This document shows, piece after piece, positions 1 to 8,613 of a stretch of 64,000 nt of DNA; position 1 is the first letter of the stretch; every line of letters starts with the position of its first letter. The notes below the pieces were generated by a model. That model was not told the DNA's origin. It ran no database searches and was given only the letters and a program-made list of their open reading frames with translations. Origin of the DNA: Thalassobium sp. (lineage in GTDB: Bacteria; Pseudomonadota; Gammaproteobacteria; Pseudomonadales; Oceanobacteraceae); the NCBI GenBank assembly GCA_002733205.1, contig NVUW01000003.1, positions 430,249-494,248 of the forward strand, read 5' to 3'. The translations under genes and the position numbers were made by a program.

Positions 1-179
1 CCATGGGCATTGAATTCGACTTTCGCTTCCACCGACCAAATGGTCTGTGTTTCACCGTAAACCAGAGGAACTTCATACATCCAATGGCGGTGCAGTGTCA
101 GCACGATACCAATCACCAGTAAAAATCCGACCAGCAAAAAGAAAGGTGCACGGGTAAATGAAAAGGAACCGATGTTCAT
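1..179 (-). CDS. UUP1-type inactive transglutaminase/7TM membrane protein, N-terminal fragment
   Basis: Only the first 59 codons lie in the window; the gene runs off the left edge. The protein begins MNIGSFSF and has one clear membrane helix (about residues 12-28), followed by a short periplasmic-looking stretch (HRHWMYEVPLVYGETQTIW). This start, 17 bp after a retropepsin/zinc-protease-like lipoprotein gene, matches the family annotated as inactive transglutaminase fused to seven transmembrane helices. That family is usually encoded with a PF05618 protease and an ATP-grasp glutamate-ligase-like protein. The assignment rests on context and a short N-terminus. The function of this system (periplasmic peptide or osmotic stress handling) is not settled and cannot be judged here. 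Confidence 0.6.
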   Translation of the reverse strand, partial: MNIGSFSFTRAPFFLLVGFLLVIGIVLTLHRHWMYEVPLVYGETQTIWSVEAKVEFNAH

Positions 180-196
180 AATAATGGGGTCGCAGG

Positions 197-1198
197 CTAC
201 GGAGTATTAGGAGCCGGTTCAGTGTTCACCGGGGTTTCTGCAGTACTGGCAGGCGGCGGCAAAACGTCTGCTGCCTGGCCGCTGCGCGGCTCTGCGGCTT
301 TCGCTTTTTTGGTTTTGCCCGGTTCTGCTTCTTTGTTTGGCGCTGAAGCAGCGGCCGGTGTTGGTTCCGCTGGTGCCACAGGCTTTTTCAGCGCAGGTTT
401 TTTCACCGCAGGCGCTGCCGGTGACGTTGCCGGAGCGGCGGCCGGGGTGGTGTCCGGAACAAACTTGGCGTGTAAGAAGCGACGCCCCACATCAATCAGA
501 GTGACATCACGCAAAAATTCACGCCCCAACAGAATCGGATACGTCATTTGTGAACGGTCGGTGAGGGTAAACTCGGTGTCCTGTTGCAGCGCGGTACCAA
601 GATTCACCGTCAGCGAAACCACCGGCCGGCGATCAACTTCATCGCTGGATGCCTGACGAATCAGTACATGACGTACTAATGGCGCTTCAATTTCGATCGG
701 CTCCGCTTCGTCATCATGCTGCAACCAGAAGCGAACCCAACGCTTACCATTACGCTCAAAGCGCACCACATTGACCGCACTTAACGAGGAGGTGGCAGCA
801 CCACTGTCAATTCGCGCCTGATAGTGATGTCCTGGCGGAGAAATATAAATCCACTCACTGGCACCGATGATGGTTTTGCCGTCCATCAGTGTCGCTGGTG
901 CCTCTCGTGGCGGACATTCCGTACCGGAAAAGGTCGGCGAAGCCGCAGTCAGCGACTGCAACTGCTTATTGATACGGACCAACTGCAAACGCTGACGCCG
1001 CAGTTTATCGTCCAACGCCGCGACATCAGCACAGGCTGTTACTGCCGGAGCTGGCTCAGCAGCCGGGATCTTTTGATCGAGCAATTTTTCAATGTCTGCC
1101 AACGTCAGGTCACGATGTTCAGGGCCAGGCCAGACACTGCAGCCCGAACTCATCAGGGCAATACAAGCTATGAGGAAAAACGATGCCCGAGGGGGCAT
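197..1198 (-). CDS. Putative ATP-dependent zinc protease (retropepsin-like, PF05618) lipoprotein
   Basis: 333 residues. The chosen ATG has a GGAGG box about 6 bp upstream and gives a lipoprotein signal peptide with lipobox LMSSGC near residues 14-19, so an outer- or inner-membrane-anchored periplasmic protein is expected; an upstream in-frame ATG lacks these features. The central domain (about residues 115-250) carries the ARIDSGA motif and the LLGREFL motif near its end. This is the DSGA/LGR arrangement of PF05618, long called ATP-dependent zinc protease but structurally a retropepsin-like fold. The last roughly 80 residues are a Pro/Ala/Lys-rich low-complexity tail that probably reaches into the periplasm. 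It precedes the UUP1-type membrane gene by 17 bp, so the two are probably one operon. Protease activity is not proven for the family. Confidence 0.8.
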   Translation of the reverse strand: MPPRASFFLIACIALMSSGCSVWPGPEHRDLTLADIEKLLDQKIPAAEPAPAVTACADVAALDDKLRRQRLQLVRINKQLQSLTAASPTFSGTECPPREAPATLMDGKTIIGASEWIYISPPGHHYQARIDSGAATSSLSAVNVVRFERNGKRWVRFWLQHDDEAEPIEIEAPLVRHVLIRQASSDEVDRRPVVSLTVNLGTALQQDTEFTLTDRSQMTYPILLGREFLRDVTLIDVGRRFLHAKFVPDTTPAAAPATSPAAPAVKKPALKKPVAPAEPTPAAASAPNKEAEPGKTKKAKAAEPRSGQAADVLPPPASTAETPVNTEPAPNTP

Positions 1199-1377
1199 AA
1201 CAACCTCCACCAACAGAGAAATGCGTGCGGCATTTAACCACAGAAAGCGGGAGAATCTGAACACAGGTACAACCTTTTACCGCGTTATTTACAGTGATAC
1301 TGACCCATCACAGTGCTGAGAACACACTTCTGCAGCAACAGAGCACGACTCTTGGCGTGGTTCGACCGAGCCATAAC

Positions 1378-1405
1378 AAAAAAGCTCCCGATGGGAGCTT
1401 TTTTT
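1378..1405 (-). terminator. Rho-independent terminator of the bacterioferritin operon
   Basis: GCTCCC-GAT-GGGAGC stem flanked by A-runs and T-runs on both sides, so it can act in both directions. It lies just downstream of the minus-strand bacterioferritin genes. Confidence 0.85.
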
Positions 1406-1425
1406 ACAGCAACAATGTGTTCCGC

Positions 1426-1896
1426 TCAGGACATCTGCGACTGCAGATAGTTCGGCAGGCCGATTTTGTCGATCAGGCCCAATTGCTGTTCCAGCCAGTG
1501 GGTATGATCGTTTTCGGTATCATCCAGCAGCACCTGCAGCATATCGCGGGTCTGATAATCCTGAACCTGCTCACACAGAGCCATCACATCACGCAGGTCC
1601 ACAATCACTTTGTATTCCAGATCCAGATCGCTCTTCAGCATCGCCGGAACATCTTTGCCGATGTTCAGCGGAACCCGGGTAACCATATCCGGAGTGCCAC
1701 CGAGGAACAAAATACGTTCGATCAGCTTGGAGGCATGTTCTTTTTCGTCTTCAAACTCATGATCAATACGCTCATAGAGCTTTTTCAGTCCCCAATCGTC
1801 ATACATACGGGAGTGAATAAAATACTGATCCATGGCGCTTAATTCGCCGGCCAGTAACTCGTTTAATTTGGCAATAACCTGCGGGTTACCTTTCAT
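1426..1896 (-). CDS. bfr: Bacterioferritin, ferroxidase-competent subunit without haem Met
   Basis: 156 residues, the full length of a bacterioferritin; four-helix-bundle iron-storage subunit. All diiron ferroxidase ligands are present: Glu18, Glu51, His54, Glu94, Glu128 and His131 (the last two shifted by one from E. coli numbering). The haem-ligating Met52 of E. coli Bfr is replaced by Lys52. The subunit should therefore oxidise Fe(II) but not provide the bis-Met haem site. It lies 13 bp downstream of a second bacterioferritin gene that shows the opposite pattern, so the two very likely form a mixed 24-mer shell, as reported for two-subunit bacterioferritins in other proteobacteria. No obvious Fur box was recognised upstream. 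Confidence 0.93.
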   Translation of the reverse strand: MKGNPQVIAKLNELLAGELSAMDQYFIHSRMYDDWGLKKLYERIDHEFEDEKEHASKLIERILFLGGTPDMVTRVPLNIGKDVPAMLKSDLDLEYKVIVDLRDVMALCEQVQDYQTRDMLQVLLDDTENDHTHWLEQQLGLIDKIGLPNYLQSQMS

Positions 1897-1909
1897 ATCT
1901 GGCCTCCTG

Positions 1910-2374
1910 TCACATCATGGACTGTTGATAGTTTTCGATACCGACCTGGGCGATCAGTGATTGCTGGGTTTCAAGCCAGTCGAGATACTCTTCTTCGTAT
2001 TCCTGAATATCTTCCAGCAACTCGCGGCTGACGTAATCCTTAACCGATTCGCAGTAGGCGATGGCTTCTTTCAAAACTTCCAGCTGTTCAACAATCTGGT
2101 CCAGATCGCACTGCAGCATTTCGGCGGTGTTTTCACCAATGCGCAGACGATTCAGTTTCTGCAGATTCGGCAGACCTTCAAGAAATAAAATGCGCTCGAT
2201 CAGCTTGTCAGCCTGCTTCATATCCTTAATGGATTTTTTGTAGGCCTTTTCATCCAGCTCAGAGAAACCCCAGTTTTTAAACATGCGGGCATGAAGAAAA
2301 TACTGATTAATCGATGTGAGTTCGATGCCAAGTATCTGATTGAGATACTCATTCACTTTGACGTCACCCTTCAT
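1910..2374 (-). CDS. bfr: Bacterioferritin, haem-binding subunit with degenerate ferroxidase centre
   Basis: 154 residues with strong bacterioferritin similarity (starts [35 protein letters not shown]). Met52 is retained, so the intersubunit haem site can form. The ferroxidase site is largely lost: Glu18 and Glu127 remain, but Glu51 is Asp, His54 is Gln, Glu94 is Ile and His130 is Tyr. This is the first gene of a two-gene operon with the ferroxidase-competent subunit. The complementary loss suggests division of labour: haem-mediated iron release here, iron oxidation in the partner. The loss of ligands is read directly from the sequence; the co-assembly is inferred. Confidence 0.93.
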   Translation of the reverse strand: MKGDVKVNEYLNQILGIELTSINQYFLHARMFKNWGFSELDEKAYKKSIKDMKQADKLIERILFLEGLPNLQKLNRLRIGENTAEMLQCDLDQIVEQLEVLKEAIAYCESVKDYVSRELLEDIQEYEEEYLDWLETQQSLIAQVGIENYQQSMM

Positions 2375-2523
2375 GGCCGCGCTCCTTAAAAACTGAATAA
2401 ACCAGTCTATGAATTAGTGCTGAGCAGCGCAAGCCCGCAGCAGAAGAAGACAATATAAATGACTTTGATTATTACCTGCACTGGTAACAGACAAGTAATC
2501 TCCTGAGACCCCGTGATTAAGGG

Positions 2524-3006
2524 TCAGTGATCCTTAGGCCTGGTACCGATATGGAAGCTGCCATCGGAGTGAAATTGCACAACCTGGGAGCGTTTCTTCC
2601 CTAACAGAAAAGGCTCATCGTCATAGAATAAAAAATTCTTCCAGTAACGGCGGAATATTTTCCAGCTGGTCTGCACGACATGTTCCGAGTGATAGCAGAA
2701 ATACACCACGGTGTTGTCATCCCAGCTTAAATGGGCAGCAATCAGTTCCGGCAATTCATTGCTGTCACGATCCCAGCATGACTGCCAGTCGCCCTGCTCC
2801 GCCCAGACGCCATTACGCGCCGGCCAGTCATCGCCAAGAAAGTGGCTGGCATGGGTCGCTTCTTTACTGATGTTCTGCCGCCAGAACTGCAACGCAGCCA
2901 CAGCAGTCAGCGGTTTAATATGCTCCAGATCTTCGGCAGCAACGGGCAACTCCCGGTGGCGGAAAATCCAGCCTTGTTTGTAATCTGGCCAGGCAAGGTA
3001 ATTCAT
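2524..3006 (-). CDS. DUF2947 family protein
   Basis: 160 residues, soluble, rich in Trp, Tyr, His and acidic residues. The pattern KQGWIFRHRELPVAAEDLEHIKPL at the start, VYFCYHSEHVVQTSWKIF in the middle and FLFYDDEPFLLGKKR near the end fits DUF2947, a small family of unknown function in gammaproteobacteria. No catalytic motif, signal peptide or membrane segment is seen. It appears monocistronic, between the bacterioferritin operon and a GGDEF gene. The family assignment is from memory of the sequence pattern. Confidence 0.7.
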   Translation of the reverse strand: MNYLAWPDYKQGWIFRHRELPVAAEDLEHIKPLTAVAALQFWRQNISKEATHASHFLGDDWPARNGVWAEQGDWQSCWDRDSNELPELIAAHLSWDDNTVVYFCYHSEHVVQTSWKIFRRYWKNFLFYDDEPFLLGKKRSQVVQFHSDGSFHIGTRPKDH

Positions 3007-3112
3007 ACAGACTCACAGCGTTAAAGACGCATAAGAGTAACATTTTCAGTCACAACTGCGGAATTCATCAGCGGGGAATAATAAAATGCGCCGGAACAGA
3101 CAGCCAAATGCG

Positions 3113-4393
3113 TCAGCCGACAATCCGGTTACGGCCTAACGATTTGGCCCGGTACAGCGCTTTATCAGCATTCTGCACCAGTGTTTTGATGCTTTTACCA
3201 TGACCCGGGCATGTTGCCAGCCCGATACTGACCGTCAGCGGTACATGGCAACCGGATGAGCGCAGATCGGCGACCTCCAGCTGCTTGCGCAGCGTCTCAC
3301 ACAGCCCCAATCCAGCGTGCAGAGTGGTATTCGGCATCAGCAGCAGAAATTCTTCACCGCCCCAGCGCATTAACGTATCGCTGGCACGTATGCGCGTATG
3401 GAAAATATCCGATGCCATGCGCAGTGCTTTGTCGCCGACCTGATGACCGAACTGATCATTGATGTTTTTAAAGCTATCAAGATCCAGCAAAGCAACGGTC
3501 ATCTCGGTGCGCTGGCGCAACGCTAATTGCAGCTGTTGTTCAAACACCGCATAACCGGCACGGCGGTTCAGCAGGCCGGTCAGCTCATCAATGGTCGCCA
3601 GCTCACGCAGTTTTTCTTCGAGTCGTTTGTGCTCATTAATATTGTGCACCATACCAACCACCCGCAGAGCACGGCCATTGGCATCTCGGGCGCAGACATA
3701 ACCGCGATCATGTACCCAGAGATAATCACCGTTGCGTGTTTTCAGCCGGTATTCGATATCGTAAAGATCCTGTTTTCCGCCAACGTATTCTTCGGTTGCG
3801 GCCAGAATGCGTTCGGCATCGTCGGGATGCAGACTGTCTTTCCAGGTAAACAGACTGTGTTGCACTTCATAAGGGCCATAGCCGAGCATGCGCTTCAGCT
3901 GAGGCGCATAAAACACGTCGTTGGTGGTCAGATCCCACTCCCAGATACCATCGGAGGCCTCGTTCAGCACAAAGCGCATAATGGGTTCCAGGTTATGCAG
4001 GGTCTTTTCTACGGCGCCACGTTGGGTAATGTCACGGACCGATGACAGCAGGTATTCGGTGTTGTCCCAACGGACAATATGACTGGAGACTTCAACTAAA
4101 AACTCGCTGCCGTCAAAGCGAAGATGGCGTCCGACAAAGACATAATCCGGATCGGAACGGATGGCTTTCACCACCAGCCGCCAGTGCTGTATGTCTTTAA
4201 TATCGCGTTGCTGCTGCAATACCGTACGGCCAACAAATTCGTCACGATTGAAGCCTTGCTGGCGACACGCCTCGTCGTTGACCGCAACGATAGCGGCCGT
4301 TCTCGGATTAACGATGTAAATGGCGTCTTTCAGCTGGTCGAATGCTTTCAGATAACTGAGCAGCTCCGGACCACACTTATTGGTCATACGCAT
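3113..4393 (-). CDS. PAS-PAS-GGDEF diguanylate cyclase
   Basis: 426 residues, cytosolic. Two PAS domains (about residues 15-130 and 140-265; the second ends with the PAC-like VVGMVHNINEHKRLEEKL) are followed by a GGDEF domain. The active-site motif is GGEEF at 345-349 and an RxxD inhibitory site (RASD, 336-339) sits five residues before it. The protein should make cyclic di-GMP from GTP and be product-inhibited. There is no EAL domain. No PAS cofactor-binding residues can be identified with confidence, so the input signal is unknown. An in-frame ATG two codons in (4387) has a better-spaced AGG and may be the real start. It looks monocistronic. Confidence 0.9.
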   Translation of the reverse strand: MRMTNKCGPELLSYLKAFDQLKDAIYIVNPRTAAIVAVNDEACRQQGFNRDEFVGRTVLQQQRDIKDIQHWRLVVKAIRSDPDYVFVGRHLRFDGSEFLVEVSSHIVRWDNTEYLLSSVRDITQRGAVEKTLHNLEPIMRFVLNEASDGIWEWDLTTNDVFYAPQLKRMLGYGPYEVQHSLFTWKDSLHPDDAERILAATEEYVGGKQDLYDIEYRLKTRNGDYLWVHDRGYVCARDANGRALRVVGMVHNINEHKRLEEKLRELATIDELTGLLNRRAGYAVFEQQLQLALRQRTEMTVALLDLDSFKNINDQFGHQVGDKALRMASDIFHTRIRASDTLMRWGGEEFLLLMPNTTLHAGLGLCETLRKQLEVADLRSSGCHVPLTVSIGLATCPGHGKSIKTLVQNADKALYRAKSLGRNRIVG

Positions 4394-4480
4394 ACCTGTG
4401 CGGCAGTAGCGAGCGGTACAATCTGGATCTCTGCTTCACATAATAGACTAACGCAGCATACCCACACGAATCACATGCAT

Positions 4481-4505
4481 AAAAAAGGCCACCTAAAAGG
4501 TGGCC
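4481..4505 (-). terminator. Terminator downstream of thrC
   Basis: GGCCACCT-TTTA-AGGTGGCC on the minus strand followed by six T, 24 bp after the thrC stop codon. Confidence 0.85.
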
Positions 4506-4528
4506 TGTGCGCTGCAACCGTTCAGGAA

Positions 4529-5932
4529 TCAATCCTTGAAGGTGTGCTCTGCGATGAAGCTTTGTACCGTTGCCAGATCAGCAGGCAGAACATTCATACG
4601 CTCTTCGCGCGCCATCAGATCGGTCAGGTGGTGCGGCAGTTTTGGCATGTCGAAACCGGCACGCAGTACCGCGTCTTCAAACTTAACCGGATGCGCCGTC
4701 CCCAGGGTGATCATTGGGATACGTGGATTACGACGGCACTCGCGCGCCGCTTTCACGCCAATGGCGGTATGCGGATCGAGCAGATATCCGGTCTCACCGA
4801 AGACTTCCTGCATCGTTGTAACGGTGCTGTCTTCGCTGACCGCATAGCTGTCGAACAGCGCGCGTGCTTTGGCCAGCTTGTCTTCGTCCAGCGAGACCAC
4901 GTCTTTTTTAGCATTCATACGCGCCATCAGGTCCGCCAGTTTGGCACCGTCACGGTCGTACAGATCGAACAGCAGACGCTCAAAATTGCTGGATACCGCG
5001 ATATCCATCGACGGAGTGATGGTGTGCTGCAGCGGATGTACTTCGTACTGATTCTTGCTCATCAGACGATGCAGAACATCGTTGCTGTTAGTGGCGATAA
5101 TCAGCTGTTCAATCGGCAGGCCCATTTTCTTCGCCATGTAACCGGCGAAGATATCACCGAAGTTACCGGTCGGAACGGAATACGCCATCGGACGCAGCGG
5201 GCCACCCAGGTTCAGTGCGGAATAGAAGTAGTAAACGATCTGCGCCATGATGCGCGCCCAGTTGATGCTGTTTACAGCGACCAGTTTGCGCTCACCACGC
5301 AGGAACTGCTGATCGCCAAAGCTGGCTTTAACCATGTCCTGCGCCTGGTCGAAGTTACCTTCGATGGCGATATTGAAGATGTTGTCACCTTTAACCGTGG
5401 TCATCTGGCGACGCTGAACTTCTGACACCTTGCCGTGCGGATGCAGGATGAAGATATCGACATTGCGGCAGGCTTTGGTGCCTTCAATCGCGGCAGAACC
5501 GGTATCGCCGGAGGTTGCCCCCATAATCACGACTTTCTCGTGGCGGCGTTCCAGTACGTAATCCAGCAGACGGCCCAGCAATTGCAGCGCAAAATCTTTG
5601 AAAGCCAGTGTCGGGCCGTGGAACAGTTCCAGCACGTACTCGTTGTGGTCGATCTGCTGCAGCGGAGCAACCGCTTTATGACCGAAGCCGGAATACACCT
5701 CATTCAGCATTTTCTGTAACGCAGCGGAATCCACACAGCCTTCGACGAACGGGTAAATCACTTTGTGCGCCAGTTCGGTGTACGGCAGGTCACGCCAGGA
5801 TTCGATCTCTTCGAGGGAGAATTGCGGTACGTCTTTTGGCACATATAAACCACCGTCGGTGGCCAGGCCGGTCAGCAGTACGTCTTCAAAGGTCAGTTCC
5901 GGCGCATTACCGCGGGTAGAAATATATTTCAT
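4529..5932 (-). CDS. thrC: Threonine synthase
   Basis: 467 residues. Converts O-phosphohomoserine to threonine with pyridoxal phosphate, the last step of threonine synthesis. The start ATG gives the family N-terminus MKYISTRGNAPELTFEDVLL; an adjacent upstream ATG is equally possible, and upstream in-frame codons add non-homologous sequence. Clear motifs are LFHGPTLAFKDFALQLLGRL with the PLP lysine, VIMGATSGDTGSAAIEG for phosphate binding, and SVPTGNFGDIFAGY. In many gammaproteobacteria this gene directly follows homoserine dehydrogenase (hom); here the upstream neighbour is a DUF3087 gene and hom is not in the window, so thrC is transcribed alone and has its own terminator. Confidence 0.97.
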   Translation of the reverse strand: MKYISTRGNAPELTFEDVLLTGLATDGGLYVPKDVPQFSLEEIESWRDLPYTELAHKVIYPFVEGCVDSAALQKMLNEVYSGFGHKAVAPLQQIDHNEYVLELFHGPTLAFKDFALQLLGRLLDYVLERRHEKVVIMGATSGDTGSAAIEGTKACRNVDIFILHPHGKVSEVQRRQMTTVKGDNIFNIAIEGNFDQAQDMVKASFGDQQFLRGERKLVAVNSINWARIMAQIVYYFYSALNLGGPLRPMAYSVPTGNFGDIFAGYMAKKMGLPIEQLIIATNSNDVLHRLMSKNQYEVHPLQHTITPSMDIAVSSNFERLLFDLYDRDGAKLADLMARMNAKKDVVSLDEDKLAKARALFDSYAVSEDSTVTTMQEVFGETGYLLDPHTAIGVKAARECRRNPRIPMITLGTAHPVKFEDAVLRAGFDMPKLPHHLTDLMAREERMNVLPADLATVQSFIAEHTFKD

Positions 5933-6056
5933 CATGGGTGAAAGCCTGCGTGTCTTCCAAAAGGTATGAAAAGGAGTGGGTAAAAAATGCGCGTAGTTTA
6001 CATGGTTCAGGCCGTGACTGCATCTTGCCTGCGGCCTGTTCAATGACGACGGCCAG

Positions 6057-6560
6057 CTACAGCTGCTCAAGCAGCTCCGGACGGTAATCTTCCACGCTCA
6101 CGGTCAGTCCCAGTCGCTCAATCTGCTTATCCAGCTGGGCAATCTGAGTATTCAGTTCATCCATGGTCAGCGTGTTGTCTTCCAGCTGGTGCAGATGCTT
6201 TGAACCGTGCAGAAAGTAATATTGAATGGTCACCGCCAGTGGGCTGTCAGCCTCCAGCGCCGCATTCAGCTTTGCACTGGCGCGGTAAATCCGGTTCAGC
6301 GCCTGCTTCAGACGCCAGACATACATTACCTCGGTCAGGGCTGGATGCTGTTTAAAACGGTTAATCAGCAACGCAATCAACGCTGCAGCCGTTGCCACAC
6401 CCGCGACATTCAGCCAGAAATTGGACTCTTCACCGCCCCACAGGGCGATATACAGCGTTGAAAACCCCAGCGACAGAACCAGCAGCGTCGCAACCAGTGC
6501 CGCCTGAAAACGGTTCAGGTGCTTTTTAAAGCGGGCTTTATCAATCTTTTCAAGTTTCAT
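6057..6560 (-). CDS. DUF3087 family inner-membrane protein
   Basis: 167 residues. Two membrane helices (about residues 19-41 and 47-66) are followed by a cytosolic helical region with the family signature VMYVWRLKQALNRIYR and LHQLEDNTLTMDELNTQ. This matches DUF3087, a gammaproteobacterial membrane family of unknown function. It starts 2 bp after the stop codon of an ArsR-family regulator, so the two are probably co-transcribed. No enzymatic motif is visible. Confidence 0.8.
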   Translation of the reverse strand: MKLEKIDKARFKKHLNRFQAALVATLLVLSLGFSTLYIALWGGEESNFWLNVAGVATAAALIALLINRFKQHPALTEVMYVWRLKQALNRIYRASAKLNAALEADSPLAVTIQYYFLHGSKHLHQLEDNTLTMDELNTQIAQLDKQIERLGLTVSVEDYRPELLEQL

Positions 6561-6562
6561 GC

Positions 6563-6916
6563 TTACTCCTGCGACGGCAGCGGACGAAAAAAATCACCCA
6601 GCTCGCGGTATATATCTTCGTTTAAAAAGCAGGACACATATTTGCCCTGTTTTTCGACCCGGATCAGCCCGGCATCCACCAGCGCCTTTACGTGATGAGA
6701 GACGGTCGGCGCACCAATACTGAGCTTGCTGATAAAGTCAGCCACACCACAACCAGCCGCCGGGGCCGGTAAGCCGCTGCGGCTGTGCTCCGTTAAGAGC
6801 TGTTCCGCCTGATGATGACGCACCACTTCCAGGTACATCTGCAAACGGTTGGGATGAGCCAGTGCTTTAAAGGCATCGGCCAGCAGGTTCACCCCTTTAT
6901 TGGTCAGTCGGCACAT
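6563..6916 (-). CDS. ArsR-family transcriptional regulator
   Basis: 117 residues from the first ATG that leaves a complete winged-helix domain (LADAFKALAHPNRLQMYLEVV ... IGAPTVSHHVKALVDAGLIRVEKQGKYV). The recognition helix is in APTVSHHVKALVDAG. Further upstream only a TTG start at 7003 is available, which lies at the predicted promoter. A GCG segment (PAAGCGVADF) contains one Cys; the classical ArsR CxC metal site is absent, so a metal ligand is not indicated. It is divergent from an SDR gene, and two near-identical 16-bp palindromes between them overlap both promoters, suggesting that it represses itself and the SDR gene. DUF3087 follows 2 bp downstream. Confidence 0.85.
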   Translation of the reverse strand: MCRLTNKGVNLLADAFKALAHPNRLQMYLEVVRHHQAEQLLTEHSRSGLPAPAAGCGVADFISKLSIGAPTVSHHVKALVDAGLIRVEKQGKYVSCFLNEDIYRELGDFFRPLPSQE

Positions 6917-6995
6917 AGATTCACTGTGAACATCCAGAAAGTGGGCGGCAGTGTACTTCAGCCTCCGTCGTTTTAACACGATGGCAGGATAACAC

Positions 6996-7049
6996 TTTGA
7001 CAATGATCAAACTGTTTCTTAGCATCCGGTCAGTTCGACAACTGTCAAA
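6996..7049. promoter_or_regulatory. Divergent promoter with two ArsR-type operator palindromes
   Basis: Two 16-bp dyads, TTTGACAATGATCAAA (6996-7011) and TTCGACAACTGTCAAA (7034-7049), are 38 bp apart. The left one contains TTGACA (6997-7002), 17 bp from TAGCAT (7020-7025), a good sigma-70 promoter for the rightward SDR gene. On the other strand TTGACA inside the right dyad is 17 bp from ATGCTA, giving a leftward promoter for the ArsR gene. Both -35 boxes are thus embedded in operator-like sites. Binding by the ArsR protein is inferred. Confidence 0.65.
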
Positions 7050-7101
7050 CTATAAACAGCCGCAAAATAAAAATAAACGCATCAGCCAACGGAGTTTTGC
7101 C

Positions 7102-7884
7102 ATGCGCACCTTCCATAACAAAACCGCTCTGATTACCGGTGCCTCCAGTGGCATTGGCGAATCCTTTGCTCGTCAGCTGGCCGCCGCCGGTTGCCATCTG
7201 ATACTGGTGGCACGGCGCGAAGACAAATTACTGGCATTAAAACAGGAGCTGGAACACAGCGCAGGCATCCGCGTACAGGTGATCAGCCAGGATCTGGCAC
7301 AGCCCGGCTCGGCCACAGAGCTGTTTAATAAAACCCAGGCGCTGCAGCTGCCCGTCGACCTGCTGATTAATAACGCCGGTTTTGCCCAGCATGGCTATCT
7401 GCTGGACGTGCCGATGCCGGTTCACAGCCAGATGATCCAGCTGATGGTCACCACCCTGACCGAGCTGACCTGGCTGTTCGCCGCCGATATCAAACAACGC
7501 GGCGGCGGCCATATTCTGCTGGTATCATCCCTGCTGGGCTTCTTACCCGGCCCGCAGTTCGCCAGCTACGCCGGCAGCAAAGCCTATGTACTCAACTTTG
7601 CCGAATCGTTGGCGCGGGAACTGCGCCCGCACAAAATTCACATCAGCGCTCTCTGCCCCGGCGGTACGGCCACCGAGTTTATGGATGTATCCGGACAGAA
7701 GATTGAAGGACTGCGCACCCTCGCCATTATGAGCAGCGACTCGGTCGCACGTGCCGGTCTGAAAGGTGTCATAAAAGGCAAAGCCAGCGTTGTTCCCGGA
7801 CTGCTGTATAAAGCCTCGGTGTTTGGCATCCGCTTTATTCCGCGACAACTGCAGGCTGTTTTCGGTGAAGCGGCAACGCGCTAA
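7102..7884 (+). CDS. Short-chain dehydrogenase/reductase (classical SDR)
   Basis: 260 residues. Rossmann motif TGASSGIG near residues 11-18, NNAG near 89-92, Ser in ILLVSSLLGF, and the catalytic YAGSK (about 155-159), so the Ser-Tyr-Lys set is complete. An Arg in VARRED after beta-2 suggests NADP preference. The start ATG has GGAG 7 bp upstream and gives the standard N-terminus. The substrate cannot be predicted; the sequence resembles the DltE/YqjQ-like SDR group. It is probably controlled by the divergent ArsR gene and ends with a 4-bp convergent overlap with the Nudix gene. Confidence 0.9.
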   Translation: MRTFHNKTALITGASSGIGESFARQLAAAGCHLILVARREDKLLALKQELEHSAGIRVQVISQDLAQPGSATELFNKTQALQLPVDLLINNAGFAQHGYLLDVPMPVHSQMIQLMVTTLTELTWLFAADIKQRGGGHILLVSSLLGFLPGPQFASYAGSKAYVLNFAESLARELRPHKIHISALCPGGTATEFMDVSGQKIEGLRTLAIMSSDSVARAGLKGVIKGKASVVPGLLYKASVFGIRFIPRQLQAVFGEAATR

Positions 7885-8390
7885 GCGTTGCTGCTCTGCT
7901 GATCCAGCCATGCCTGAACCGCCGGGCCCGTGCCTATGGGCCAGGCCTTCAGCTTATTAACCGCAATATGCTTATAGGCGGCCAGCTCGCTGGTATCCAT
8001 GACGATTTCCCCTTCGGCGTGCACCTCATACACCAGCAACAGCTGGTTGGCCTGAGCGAAGGGGTAATGACCCAGAAAACGGACGACTGTACTGCTGAGC
8101 CCCAGCTCTTCTTTAATTTCGCGCACAATACCCTGCTCCGGCGTTTCACCAGACTCAACAAAACCACTGACCAGCGCCAGCATCCCCTCTGGCCAGCCGA
8201 CATTATTCACCAGCAGTACATGCTCCTGCGCCTCTGGCTGCGGCCGGTGCAAAACAATTGCCGCAACCACCGGAACCGGGTTATTCCAGTGGATAAACCC
8301 ACAGCCGATGCGCATGCAGACCAGGCGCTGATCAACCTTCCCGGGTTGCAGCTCAGCCGCACAATGCGGGCAATAACGAAATTCCGGCAT
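7881..8390 (-). CDS. Nudix hydrolase with N-terminal zinc ribbon
   Basis: 169 residues. An N-terminal four-Cys zinc ribbon (CPHC near 7-10, C-x5-C near 25-31) is followed by a Nudix domain with the complete Nudix box GFVESGETPEQGIVREIKEELG. The zinc ribbon followed by WNNPVPVVAAIV resembles NADH pyrophosphatase-like and ADP-ribose-type enzymes, but the NudC-specific SQPWPFPxS motif is absent, so substrate is unknown. It converges on the SDR gene with a 4-bp overlap. It has no apparent operon partner. Confidence 0.9.
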   Translation of the reverse strand: MPEFRYCPHCAAELQPGKVDQRLVCMRIGCGFIHWNNPVPVVAAIVLHRPQPEAQEHVLLVNNVGWPEGMLALVSGFVESGETPEQGIVREIKEELGLSSTVVRFLGHYPFAQANQLLLVYEVHAEGEIVMDTSELAAYKHIAVNKLKAWPIGTGPAVQAWLDQQSSNA

Positions 8391-8548
8391 TCTGTTTTCT
8401 CCTGAAACATCAATGAAACACCGCGCAGCCTATATTCCGCGCCTCCCAGTCTATACCCCCAGTTATAACGGCTTAAACCTGACAGAAACATGAACCGTTG
8501 CAAAAAGCAGTGGCTATCTGCCGACTTCTGGCACAAATGCCCCCTGCA

Positions 8549-8572
8549 AGCCTACCTACCAGTAGGTAGGCT
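8549..8572. promoter_or_regulatory. 24-bp palindromic operator upstream of the TetR/OYE operon
   Basis: Perfect 11-bp inverted arms (AGCCTACCTAC and its complement) around a CA centre, 41 bp upstream of the TetR-family start codon. Size and position match TetR-type operators. A possible -10 (TAGGCT, 8567-8572) lies in its right arm. Autorepression is inferred. Confidence 0.8.
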
Positions 8573-8613
8573 AATCACAGTCGATACCAACAAACGTCCA
8601 GAGCGATGCCGCG

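Noticed and set aside
7001..7003. TTG start extending the ArsR gene to 7003
   Set aside because: It falls within the predicted promoter/operator; the ATG at 6916 leaves the full winged-helix domain.
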